Assembly (NCBI GenBank): GCA_019113005.1
Contig: DXIE01000043.1
Coordinates: 1-57,716 of the forward strand
DNA length: 57,716 bases
Source: Candidatus Butyricicoccus avistercoris
GTDB lineage: Bacteria; Bacillota; Clostridia; Oscillospirales; Butyricicoccaceae
Direction: 5' to 3'
Shown here: positions 8,713 through 16,014 of the stretch, in pieces
Numbering within the stretch: the stretch's first letter is position 1
How the letters are laid out: each line of letters begins with the position of its first letter
Translations under genes and position numbers: made by a program
Notes under the pieces: generated by a model
What the model was told of the DNA's origin: nothing
Databases searched by the model: none
The model's input: only the letters and a program-made list of their open reading frames with translations

Positions 8713-10836
8713 TTAAAGAACTTTTTCTTCGTCCTTAACGTCCTTCATAGATAGGTTAATTCTGCCCTTGTCGTCGATTTCGGTAATCTTAACCCAAACC
8801 ATATCGCCAACATTTACAGCGTCCTCTACCTTTTCAATTCTATGGTCAGCCATCTTGGAGATGTGAACCATACCGTCCTTATTAGGCATGATATTTACAA
8901 ATGCACCAAAGTTCATCAGACGAACTACTTTACCGTAGTAAATCTCGCCTACTTCTGGCTCTTTAACAATCGCCTCAATCATCTGTTTAGCAACGTTTGC
9001 ATCACTAGCCTTAACCGCAGCAATAGTAATAACGCCCTCATCGCTGATATCAATTTGAGCACCAGACTCAGCAACAATCTTCTGGATTACGCTGCCGCCC
9101 TTACCGATAACCTCACGGATTTTATCTGGGTCAATCTGCATTGTGGTCATCTTTGGAGCCCAATCGGACACATCTGCACGAGGCTTGTCAATAGCCTTTA
9201 GCATTACCTCGTCAAGAATTTCATAACGAGCAACCTTACACTTTCTAAATGCTTCCTTGATGATATTTGGAGTTAAACCATCAACTTTAATGTCAACCTG
9301 AATAGCAGTGATACCCTTCTTAGTACCAGCTACCTTAAAGTCCATATCGCCATAGAAGTCCTCTACACCCTGAATATCTGTGAAAGTGGTTTCTTGACCG
9401 CCATCTGTGATAAGACCGCAAGAGATACCAGCAACAGGTGCTTTAATTGGCACGCCAGCGTCCATAAGGGCAAGTGTAGAACCACAAACAGAACCCTGAG
9501 AAGTAGAACCATTAGAAGAAATAACCTCAGATACTAAACGCATAGCATATGGGAATTCCTCTGCACTTGGAATTACAGGCAGAAGTGCACGCTCAGCGAG
9601 TGCACCGTGACCAATTTCACGACGTCCTGGGCCACGAGATGGACGGGTTTCACCAACAGAGAAAGATGGGAAGTTATAATGGTGAATATAACGCTTTTCT
9701 TTTTCCTCAAAGATAGTGTCAAGCTCTTGAGCATCGCCCATAGTACCAAGAGTACAGATGGTTAATACCTGAGTTTGACCACGGGTGAACATACCAGAAC
9801 CATGAGCACGAGAAAGCACACCAACTTCAGATGCAAGTGGGCGGATTTCCTCCATGCCACGACCGTCAACACGCTTACCATTTGCAAGCCAACGACGAAC
9901 AATCTTCTTTTGTAGCTTGTCTACACATTCAGGTAGATTTGCACCATGTTCCTCCAGATATTCTTCGGAAAGAGTAGCTTCAAAAGCATCTACGATTTCA
10001 CGAACGCCTGCATCACGAACAGTCTTATCATCTGTATCCATAGCAGCTTCAAACTTGTCATTGCATTCAGCCTCTAGCTTGTCAAACAGGTCATGGTCAA
10101 TGTCATGCTGTTCATACTCAAACTTTGGCTTGCCGATTTGAGCCTTAATATCAGCAATAAATGCAACAACCTTTTTAATTTCCTCGTGTGCTTCCATTAA
10201 GCTGTTAAACATCTGCTCTTCTGGAACTTCGTTAGCACCAGCCTCAATCATAACGATTTTATCAGCAGTAGCACACAGAGTAACGTCCATTTCGCTTACT
10301 TTACGTTGCTCAACAGTTGGGTTGATTACGGTTTTACCGTCAACGATACCAACCTGACAGCCGCCTACAACATAATCAAATGGAATGTCAGAGATAGAAA
10401 CAGCGATAGATGCACCTAAAAGAGCAACAACTTCTGGGGAGTTATCATAGTCTGTCTGCATAACAGTACAAACGATAGATACATCATTTCTTAAATCCTT
10501 AGGGAAAAGTGGACGCATAGGGCGGTCAATCTGACGAGAAGACAAAATAGCCTTTTCGGAAGGACGACCTTCACGACGCATAAAAGAACCTGGAATTCTG
10601 CCAACAGCATATAAACGCTCCTCAAAGTCAACACTTAGAGGGAAGAAATCAATGCCATCACGAGGTTTAGCAGATGCGGTAGCTGTTACTAAAACAGCGG
10701 TTTCGCCATAAGTTACCAAACAAGAACCGTTTGCAAGCTGAGCCATTTTACCAGTTTCAACAACCAGTGGACGACCTGCAAAGGTGGTTTCAAATTTACG
10801 ATAGTTTTTAAACTCGAAATGTTTTACATTACTCAT
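8713..10836 (-). CDS. pnp: Polyribonucleotide nucleotidyltransferase PNPase
   Basis: PNPase degrades RNA 3' to 5' by phosphorolysis. Two RNase PH domains are present: the first carries KPRDGIDFFPLSVDFEERL, the second GQTQVLTICTLG with FTDIQGVEDFYGDMDFKVAG. A KH domain (IREVIGKGGSVIQKI) and a C-terminal S1 domain (GEIYYGKVVRLMNFGAFVNI) follow. The start is ATG 10836 with AAAGGAGG (707 residues). A frame reaching 10884 has no ribosome site. It lies downstream of rpsO, as in many bacteria. Confidence 0.97.
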   Translation of the reverse strand: MSNVKHFEFKNYRKFETTFAGRPLVVETGKMAQLANGSCLVTYGETAVLVTATASAKPRDGIDFFPLSVDFEERLYAVGRIPGSFMRREGRPSEKAILSSRQIDRPMRPLFPKDLRNDVSIVCTVMQTDYDNSPEVVALLGASIAVSISDIPFDYVVGGCQVGIVDGKTVINPTVEQRKVSEMDVTLCATADKIVMIEAGANEVPEEQMFNSLMEAHEEIKKVVAFIADIKAQIGKPKFEYEQHDIDHDLFDKLEAECNDKFEAAMDTDDKTVRDAGVREIVDAFEATLSEEYLEEHGANLPECVDKLQKKIVRRWLANGKRVDGRGMEEIRPLASEVGVLSRAHGSGMFTRGQTQVLTICTLGTMGDAQELDTIFEEKEKRYIHHYNFPSFSVGETRPSRGPGRREIGHGALAERALLPVIPSAEEFPYAMRLVSEVISSNGSTSQGSVCGSTLALMDAGVPIKAPVAGISCGLITDGGQETTFTDIQGVEDFYGDMDFKVAGTKKGITAIQVDIKVDGLTPNIIKEAFRKCKVARYEILDEVMLKAIDKPRADVSDWAPKMTTMQIDPDKIREVIGKGGSVIQKIVAESGAQIDISDEGVITIAAVKASDANVAKQMIEAIVKEPEVGEIYYGKVVRLMNFGAFVNIMPNKDGMVHISKMADHRIEKVEDAVNVGDMVWVKITEIDDKGRINLSMKDVKDEEKVL

Positions 10837-10964
10837 AAATATCCTCCTTTGTGTTTGCAAACAAGTTATTAGCACTTGAAGCACTTGCCGTACTTAATAA
10901 ACAGCCTGTCCTTCAACTGCTAAGCACTATATCTGCATAACACTTTATTTTTTAATTACAATGT

Positions 10965-10993
10965 GCAAAAGGGGGGCATAGTTCGCCCCCCTT
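10965..10993 (-). terminator. GC-rich hairpin after rpsO
   Basis: On the minus strand AAGGGGGGC pairs with GCCCCCCTT around a 7-base loop and is followed by TTGCAC. The stem is very strong but the U-tract is short, so some transcription may continue into pnp. Confidence 0.7.
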
Positions 10994-11003
10994 ATAGACT
11001 AAA

Positions 11004-11270
11004 TTACTTACGGATACCCAGCTTCTTGATAAGCTCACGGTAACGGTTAACGTCCTTCTTCTGAAGATAAGCAAGCATGCTACGACGCTTACCAACCATC
11101 TTTAAAAGACCACGACGAGAATGGTTATCCTTCTTATGAACCTTTAAATGCTCAGTTAGCTCCTGAATACGAGCAGTCAGGATAGCAATCTGTACTTCTG
11201 GAGAACCAGTATCAGTTTCATGTGTTCTGTTTGCCTCAATAACAGAGGTCTTAACTTCCTTACGAATCAT
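11004..11270 (-). CDS. rpsO: 30S ribosomal protein uS15
   Basis: The 88-residue product starts [18 protein letters not shown] and contains [15 protein letters not shown] and the 16S-rRNA-binding [19 protein letters not shown] segment. S15 nucleates the 30S platform. GAGGTG lies before ATG 11270. A longer in-frame reading to 11372 covers a structured leader and is not part of the protein. Confidence 0.97.
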   Translation of the reverse strand: MIRKEVKTSVIEANRTHETDTGSPEVQIAILTARIQELTEHLKVHKKDNHSRRGLLKMVGKRRSMLAYLQKKDVNRYRELIKKLGIRK

Positions 11271-11383
11271 TTGATTCACCTCATAAAAAATATTTTTGTA
11301 GTCCCCTACATGCTGCGTAAAGGGTTGGTGAAGTGGTGTGCTAAACACATCTTGTATCCCGAAACGAAACATGGGGCAAAACT
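11271..11383 (-). promoter_or_regulatory. Structured 5' leader of rpsO
   Basis: The minus-strand transcript between the predicted start (about 11383) and rpsO contains a TGTAG/CTACA stem with a GGGA loop near 11300-11315. It also has a GTGT/ACAC-type hairpin near 11335. rpsO mRNAs are often autoregulated by S15 binding to leader structure, so this may be such a site. I could not match it to a defined class. Confidence 0.4.
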
Positions 11384-11389
11384 AAAATT

Positions 11390-11418
11390 AGTTTAACATA
11401 TTATAAAAATATTGTAAA
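11390..11418 (-). promoter_or_regulatory. Candidate sigma-A promoter of rpsO
   Basis: Minus strand: TTTACA (11413-11418), 17 bases, TAAACT (11390-11395). It would give a leader of about 110 nt before rpsO. Confidence 0.55.
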
Positions 11419-11544
11419 GGGTTTTATCACAAAGTTTTAAAGAAAAAAATTATATTACTACCATTATTTTGCATTTGCCGTCGAATTATGCATTTTGTAA
11501 ATTTGTTTACAAAAAATTCATAGAATTTTTATGAAATATTCACC

Positions 11545-11573
11545 TTGCAGGATTAGCCTTCAAAGGTTATAAT
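11545..11573 (+). promoter_or_regulatory. Sigma-A promoter of the orphan small RNA
   Basis: TTGCAG (11545-11550), exactly 17 bases, then a consensus TATAAT (11568-11573) on the plus strand. No plus-strand protein gene follows for almost 3 kb. A structured stretch ending in a terminator does. Confidence 0.7.
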
Positions 11574-11579
11574 TTTATA

Positions 11580-11677
11580 CATCAACTCGGTCAGAAACGA
11601 TATTGACTGAGTCTTAAATTTGCTAAATACGCAGCGGGGCTGTGCAATAGTGCGGCCTGAAGCTGCGTTTTTTTATT
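11580..11677 (+). ncRNA. Candidate independent small RNA of about 98 nt, unknown class
   Basis: Starting about 7 bases after the -10, the sequence folds into a first hairpin, ACTCGGTCA with TGACTGAGT (one G-U pair, loop GAAACGATAT). An A/T-rich linker follows. A second, longer hairpin is closed by ACGCAGC/GCTGCGT with an inner GGGC/GCCT-type stem. Seven Ts follow directly, so the second hairpin is an intrinsic terminator. There is no start codon with a ribosome site inside. I do not recognise it as 6S, tmRNA, RNase P or a known riboswitch. Promoter, structure and terminator together make a real transcript likely. Confidence 0.6.
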
Positions 11678-11680
11678 TTT

Positions 11681-11735
11681 ATATAACTTTTGCAAGCTTT
11701 CTTGCAAATTTTTTATTAAGCTATAAAAGTTATAT
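11681..11735. repeat. Inverted repeat with 11-bp arms
   Basis: ATATAACTTTT (11681-11691) and AAAAGTTATAT (11725-11735) are perfect complements enclosing a small GCAAG/CTTGC hairpin. It lies right after the small RNA terminator. It could be a back-up terminator or mRNA-end structure. There is no target-site duplication evident and nothing to call it mobile. Confidence 0.5.
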
Positions 11736-11779
11736 TTTTAACAATTTCTCTTGTTATATTTTTGTCAATCAAACAAAAC

Positions 11780-11810
11780 AAATGCCTTGAATTTATTCTT
11801 CAAGGCATTT
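11780..11810 (-). terminator. Terminator of the small membrane protein gene
   Basis: AAATGCCTTGAA pairs with TTCAAGGCATTT around a 7-base loop and is followed on the minus strand by GTTTTGTTT. It overlaps the stop codon of the gene ending at 11809. Confidence 0.8.
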
Positions 11811-12405
11811 ACTGTTTTTTATCACTGTAAGAGATTTTTTCAAGGAATTTATTATTTTCCTCTATTTGCTCTGTTTTCAGTCTTATCATATCATCTATAT
11901 GCTTTTTATTTTCACTAGCATATATAACCTTTTTATTTCTTCCTGTCACAGCCATAAATCCTACAAGCGAAAAACACAATATAATCATTGATATACATGC
12001 AAGGCCAATCCAGTATATCTCTGTGACAAAATGTGATGTAAGCAATGAGGCGATATAGTAAAATCCTGTAAATGGAAGTGTCAAAGCATCTAAAATAGAA
12101 AACCAAAGTTTATTATGAGGCTCGTCTATAATGAGTATAGAAATAAGCACGCCAAATACACTTCTTACACATACCCCAATAGAGTATAAAGAAGTCATAA
12201 ACATAAGCATACGCACTCTTGCTATATTTCCAACCATAATAACTAAAAGCAAAACAAAAAGATATACTCCTGAGATTATACTCATTATTTTACTAGGTTT
12301 AAATGCAGAGTCATATGTAAATGTTGCCGCCAAAGCCGCACTTATAAGCCATAAAAAAGACATCACACTCAGATAAACAATCCATTTAAAAGTTTTACTA
12401 CTCAT
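11809..12405 (-). CDS. Uncharacterised membrane protein with five or six membrane segments
   Basis: I do not recognise this 198-residue protein. Hydrophobic stretches alternate through residues 8-160, giving about five membrane helices, with a short charged cytoplasmic tail ending in a lysine/glutamate-rich, possibly coiled segment (residues 165-198). AAAGGGG precedes ATG 12405. It is a single-gene unit between the pgm terminator and its own terminator. Codon and base use look like its neighbours. Confidence 0.7.
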   Translation of the reverse strand: MSSKTFKWIVYLSVMSFLWLISAALAATFTYDSAFKPSKIMSIISGVYLFVLLLVIMVGNIARVRMLMFMTSLYSIGVCVRSVFGVLISILIIDEPHNKLWFSILDALTLPFTGFYYIASLLTSHFVTEIYWIGLACISMIILCFSLVGFMAVTGRNKKVIYASENKKHIDDMIRLKTEQIEENNKFLEKISYSDKKQ

Positions 12406-12423
12406 ATAATCCCCTTTTGTTTA

Positions 12424-12456
12424 TAAAACACAGGGCAGAGGTTTTCCCCTGCCCCA
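12424..12456 (-). terminator. Terminator after the phosphohexomutase
   Basis: GGGCAG/CTGCCC stem with extra GG/CC pairs, followed on the minus strand by TGTGTTTTATAA. Confidence 0.75.
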
Positions 12457-12472
12457 TAATTTTAAAAATCTA

Positions 12473-14206
12473 TTACTTTACAATTTCCTTTGCAGCATTA
12501 ACAAGAGCCTCAACCTTGCTTTCAGCACTTTGCTTGTCTGCACCCTTAGCCATAATATAAACTTTTACCTTTGGCTCTGTGCCAGATGGACGAATAATGA
12601 ATATTGTGCCGTCTGCAAGCTCATAGTAAAGCACATTTTGACCGCTGAGTTCAACCTGTTCGGTCTTTCCAGTTGCAAGCTCGGTTTTAGTACCAGACTG
12701 TAAATCGCTTACATAAGCTACTGCATCTTCACCAACCTTGGTCAGAGGGTTAGTTGTGCGAAGCTCCTTCATAAGCTCCTGCATACGCTCTAAACCAGAT
12801 ACACCTGGCATAACAATAGAAATAGTCTGCTCTGCATAATAACCATACTTTTCATACATAGTCTGCATTGCATCATATAAAGTCATGCCCTTTGTGCGGT
12901 AATAAGCAGCCATTTCAGCAATCAGCATAGATGCTGTAACAGCGTCCTTATCACGAGCATAATCGCCTGCTAGGTAGCCATAAGACTCCTCAAAAGCAAA
13001 GATATAGCTATGAGAACCACTTGTTTCAAACTTCTTAATCTTTTCAGCTAAGAATTTAAAGCCTGTGAAAGTATCAAAACAAGCAACACCGTTTTTCTCT
13101 GCAACAACACGAGCCATCTCAGTTGTAACAACAGATTTTAATACTGCTGCATTTTGTGGCATAGTGCCAGTTAACTTTTTAGCCTGAATGATATAATCGG
13201 TCAGCAGTACACCAACTTGGTTACCAGATAGTGTTATGTACTCACCTGTTTTATCTCTTAATACAACACCAGTTCTATCAGCATCTGGGTCAGTACCAAT
13301 GATTAAATCAACATCATTTTGCTTTGCCATTTCGATTGCGATATTAAAGCCTTCTTTATTTTCTGGATTAGGGCTTTTAACGGTTGGGAAATCGCCATCA
13401 ATAACCATTTGTTCCTTAACACATAGAATGTGCTTATAACCAAGACGCTTTAAAATCTCTGGTACTAGACGATAACCAGCACCATGGAAAGGTGTATAAA
13501 TGAGTTTAAATTCGTCTGCAACCTGTTTTACACAGTCACGATTGATTGAAACCGCAAGCACTTGTTTTAGATATGCTTCATCGGTCTGCCAGTCCATCAT
13601 TTTGATAAGACCTTCAGAAAGAGCCTTGTCAAAGTCCATAGTTTTAACATCGGTGAAGTAATCAAGAGCACCCATTTCCTTAGCAACTACATCAGCTTCT
13701 GCTGGTGGTAGCTGAGCACCATCTTCCCAGTAAACCTTATAGCCATTGTATTCCTTAGGGTTATGAGATGCTGTAATATTGATACCAGCAATAGTTCCAT
13801 AATAGCGAATTGCAAAGGATAGCTCTGGAGTTGGACGTAATTCATCATAGAGTTTTACATTTATGCCGTTTGCAGCTAAAATACAAGCAGCCTGTTTTGC
13901 AAACTCGTCAGAAAAGTGACGGGAATCATAAGCGATAGCTACGCCTTTTTTCATAGCCTCCTCGCCATTGCTAATAATTAGATTAGCAAGACCTTGAGTA
14001 GCAGCACCAACAGTAAAGCGGTTCATACGGAAAAGACCTGTACCAAGTATACCACGCAGACCAGCTGTACCAAATGACAGTGGAGCATAGAAACGGTCTT
14101 TGATAGCTTCTTCATCGCCAGCGATTGCCTTTAGTTCTTCACGCTCTTTGTCTGTTAAAGCGTCACTTGCAACCCAGCGTTCATATTCATTCATATAATT
14201 GGACAT
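12473..14206 (-). CDS. Phospho-sugar mutase (phosphoglucomutase/phosphomannomutase type)
   Basis: An alpha-D-phosphohexomutase of 577 residues. The phosphoserine loop is TASHNPKEYNGYK near residue 145. The metal-binding loop is GTDPDADRTG near 300, the sugar loop FAFEESYGY near 400, and the phosphate-binding RPSGTEPKVKVY is near the C-terminus. Length and motifs match the PgcA-like enzymes of Firmicutes that interconvert glucose-1-P and glucose-6-P; mannose activity cannot be excluded. GAGGTG sits six bases before ATG 14206, so I prefer it over a GTG nine bases upstream. Confidence 0.92.
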   Translation of the reverse strand: MSNYMNEYERWVASDALTDKEREELKAIAGDEEAIKDRFYAPLSFGTAGLRGILGTGLFRMNRFTVGAATQGLANLIISNGEEAMKKGVAIAYDSRHFSDEFAKQAACILAANGINVKLYDELRPTPELSFAIRYYGTIAGINITASHNPKEYNGYKVYWEDGAQLPPAEADVVAKEMGALDYFTDVKTMDFDKALSEGLIKMMDWQTDEAYLKQVLAVSINRDCVKQVADEFKLIYTPFHGAGYRLVPEILKRLGYKHILCVKEQMVIDGDFPTVKSPNPENKEGFNIAIEMAKQNDVDLIIGTDPDADRTGVVLRDKTGEYITLSGNQVGVLLTDYIIQAKKLTGTMPQNAAVLKSVVTTEMARVVAEKNGVACFDTFTGFKFLAEKIKKFETSGSHSYIFAFEESYGYLAGDYARDKDAVTASMLIAEMAAYYRTKGMTLYDAMQTMYEKYGYYAEQTISIVMPGVSGLERMQELMKELRTTNPLTKVGEDAVAYVSDLQSGTKTELATGKTEQVELSGQNVLYYELADGTIFIIRPSGTEPKVKVYIMAKGADKQSAESKVEALVNAAKEIVK

Positions 14207-14261
14207 TGGACTCACCTCGAAAAATCATTGGACAACAAAAAACTCCAGTTGTCTTAGAAAT

Positions 14262-14290
14262 ATTATACAGTATTTTGCTCGTTTTGAAAA
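14262..14290 (-). promoter_or_regulatory. Extended -10 promoter of the phosphohexomutase
   Basis: Minus strand: TTTTCA (14285-14290), 17 bases, TATAAT (14262-14267), with TG immediately upstream of the -10 hexamer. The -35 is weak. Confidence 0.5.
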
Positions 14291-14358
14291 GTATTTTTGT
14301 GATATTTACAATTCTTTTGTTTATTTTACAATATAAACTTTTATTTTATTTTTTTACA

Positions 14359-14367
14359 TGTTATAAT
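14359..14367 (+). promoter_or_regulatory. Extended -10 promoter before the preQ1 riboswitch
   Basis: TG-T-TATAAT on the plus strand (14359-14367). No good -35 is visible, as usual for extended -10 promoters. Transcription would start around 14374, shortly before the riboswitch aptamer. Confidence 0.55.
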
Positions 14368-14388
14368 GCTTTAGCAATACAATTTAAT

Positions 14389-14428
14389 CAGACAGTTCGT
14401 AACCATCCTGTCTTTAAACAAAACTAGG
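14389..14428 (+). ncRNA. preQ1 class I riboswitch aptamer
   Basis: Stem P1 is GACAG (14391-14395) with CTGTC (14408-14412). The loop between reads TTCGTAACCATC, which fits the class I loop pattern GUUCnUAnC...CC. The 3' tail is A-rich and ends in AAAACTAGG, the strand that forms the pseudoknot. preQ1-I aptamers sense the queuosine precursor 7-aminomethyl-7-deazaguanine. The two following genes are a QueL-like radical SAM enzyme and a YhhQ-type transporter, which fits ligand control of precursor salvage. Confidence 0.82.
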
Positions 14429-14430
14429 AC

Positions 14431-14520
14431 AACCATGCGTCAAAAGCTTTTACACTTTTGGAGGTCATGGGCTTTTTGATGGTGCTATTTTTTTAAAATT
14501 GGCATCTTTTTTTATTTTGA
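14431..14520 (+). terminator. Expression platform of the preQ1 riboswitch
   Basis: CCATG (14433-14437) pairs with CATGG (14466-14470) enclosing CAAAAG/CTTTTG, followed by GCTTTTTG. Further on a GATG/CATC hairpin runs into TTTTTTTATTTT (about 14507-14518). These look like terminator elements regulated by the aptamer. The exact antiterminator pairing is not resolved. AAGGAG for the next gene begins at about 14524. Confidence 0.5.
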
Positions 14521-14540
14521 TTTAAGGAGATTAAAAATAT

Positions 14541-15242
14541 ATGTTGGTACGATATTCTGTTATAAATGACAAAAACCCTCGTGAGATTGTTCTGCTTCGT
14601 GGCTCAGGCTGCAAATGGAAACGCTGTGCATTTTGCGATTATCATACAGATTTTTCCGAAGATGAAAATGCAAACTTTGAGTTAAATTCCAAAGAACTTA
14701 GCAAGGTAACAGGTGTATATAATCACTTAGAGGTAATAAATTCTGGTTCTTTTTGTGACCTTGATGAAAAAACACTTAATCTTATTGAAAAAGTGTGTGT
14801 TGAAAAGAACATTAAAACTCTACATTTTGAATGTCATTGGATACACAGAAAAGAAATCCCAGCATTTAAAGCTCGATTTTCAAAAATAGGTGTTACAGTA
14901 AAAATAAAATCTGGTATAGAAACATTTGACCGAGATTTTAGAGAAAATGTGCTTATAAAAGGAATAGGTGAAACAGACCCTGCTATAATCTCCGAGCTAT
15001 TTGATGAATGTTGTTTACTTTTCGGAATAAAAGGTCAAACTTTAGAAAGTATGAAAAATGATATAGAAACTGGTCTAAAATATTTCGAGCGTATCTGCAT
15101 AAATCTAATGGTAGAAAATACAACCAATATTCGTCCTGATAATGAAGTATTGCAAATATTTATGAAAGAGCTTTACCCGCTTTATATTAATAATCCTCGT
15201 GTTGATATTTTAACAGAAAACACTGATTTTGGAGTGGGTTAA
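14541..15242 (+). CDS. queL: Radical SAM enzyme, probable queuine lyase QueL
   Basis: The 233-residue protein has an iron-sulfur motif near residue 25, CKWKRCAFC, which is CX4CX2C rather than the standard radical-SAM CX3CX2C. KTLHFECHWIHRKEI, KSGIETFDRDFR and a GIKGQTLESM segment follow, consistent with a short radical-SAM barrel. It directly follows a preQ1 riboswitch and is followed by a queuosine-precursor transporter. In Clostridia, QueL is a radical-SAM-type lyase that turns salvaged queuine back into preQ1, and the context here points to that role. The family name is inference from context, size and motif. AAGGAG precedes ATG 14541. Confidence 0.65.
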   Translation: MLVRYSVINDKNPREIVLLRGSGCKWKRCAFCDYHTDFSEDENANFELNSKELSKVTGVYNHLEVINSGSFCDLDEKTLNLIEKVCVEKNIKTLHFECHWIHRKEIPAFKARFSKIGVTVKIKSGIETFDRDFRENVLIKGIGETDPAIISELFDECCLLFGIKGQTLESMKNDIETGLKYFERICINLMVENTTNIRPDNEVLQIFMKELYPLYINNPRVDILTENTDFGVG

Positions 15243-15264
15243 AGCAAAAAGGGGACAAATTTTT

Positions 15265-15969
15265 ATGACAAATGAAGTTTTACTTATTGTATCGCTAGTT
15301 GTGCTTTATGCCTCTGTGCTTTTATGGTATAAGCTGTTTGGTAAAACTGGTATGTATTGTTACACAGTGTTTGCAACTATTGCGGCAAATATTGAAGTTT
15401 TGCTTTTAGTTGATGCATTCGGCATGGAAATGACACTAGGCAATATTTTATTTGCAACAACATTTTTAGTAACTGATATTTTATCGGAAACCGAGGGCAA
15501 ACAAGCAGCACAAAAGGCTGTTTGGGTAGGTATTGGCACTTCCCTGCTGTTTATTGTAGTATCCCAGTCATGGCTACAATATACAGTAAGTGCAAATGAC
15601 TTTGCGTTTTCATCTTTCCAGACCATTTTTTCTAACACACCTAGAATGATGTTTGCATCACTTGCTGTTTATGCTATCGCTCAGGCGTTTGACGTTTGGA
15701 TGTATCATTTTTGGTGGCAACTCACCGATAAAAAATTCGGTGACCATCATCGTTTTTTATGGCTGAGAAATAACGGTTCTACACTTATTTCACAACTGCT
15801 TAACACACTTCTTTTCACAGGCTTTGCATTCTGGGGAACATATGATATACCTACACTTGTTTCTATTGCACTGAGTAGTTATGTGATTTTTATTGTTACA
15901 TCACTTGCAGATACACCTATTGTATATCTTGCGAGAGCAATGAAAGAAAGAAATATGATTAAAGAATAA
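15265..15969 (+). CDS. yhhQ: Queuosine precursor transporter, YhhQ/VUT family
   Basis: A 234-residue membrane protein with about six to seven hydrophobic segments. It has the YhhQ-family features FLVTDILSE near residue 75 and the later WLRNNGSTLISQLLNT. YhhQ proteins import queuosine precursors (preQ0, preQ1 or queuine). I start it at ATG 15265, behind AAAGGGGAC, rather than at a start inside the upstream gene. It lies 22 bases after the QueL-like gene under the same preQ1 riboswitch. A terminator follows. Confidence 0.9.
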   Translation: MTNEVLLIVSLVVLYASVLLWYKLFGKTGMYCYTVFATIAANIEVLLLVDAFGMEMTLGNILFATTFLVTDILSETEGKQAAQKAVWVGIGTSLLFIVVSQSWLQYTVSANDFAFSSFQTIFSNTPRMMFASLAVYAIAQAFDVWMYHFWWQLTDKKFGDHHRFLWLRNNGSTLISQLLNTLLFTGFAFWGTYDIPTLVSIALSSYVIFIVTSLADTPIVYLARAMKERNMIKE

Positions 15970-15974
15970 AATTA

Positions 15975-16010
15975 AAACACCGTAGTTTTTATTAATCTAC
16001 GGTGTTTTTT
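15975..16010 (+). terminator. Terminator between yhhQ and the convergent M56 gene
   Basis: AAACACCGTAG pairs perfectly with CTACGGTGTTT, followed by Ts. The flanking A-run on the other side suggests it works in both directions. Confidence 0.9.
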
Positions 16011-16014
16011 ACTT

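Noticed and set aside
11271..11372. 34-residue N-terminal extension of S15
   Set aside because: It covers the rpsO leader; the family start and a good ribosome site are at 11270.
11580..11677. Small RNA as 6S RNA, tmRNA or RNase P RNA
   Set aside because: Too short, and it lacks the large open bubble of 6S, the tRNA-like ends of tmRNA and the conserved P4 sequences of RNase P.
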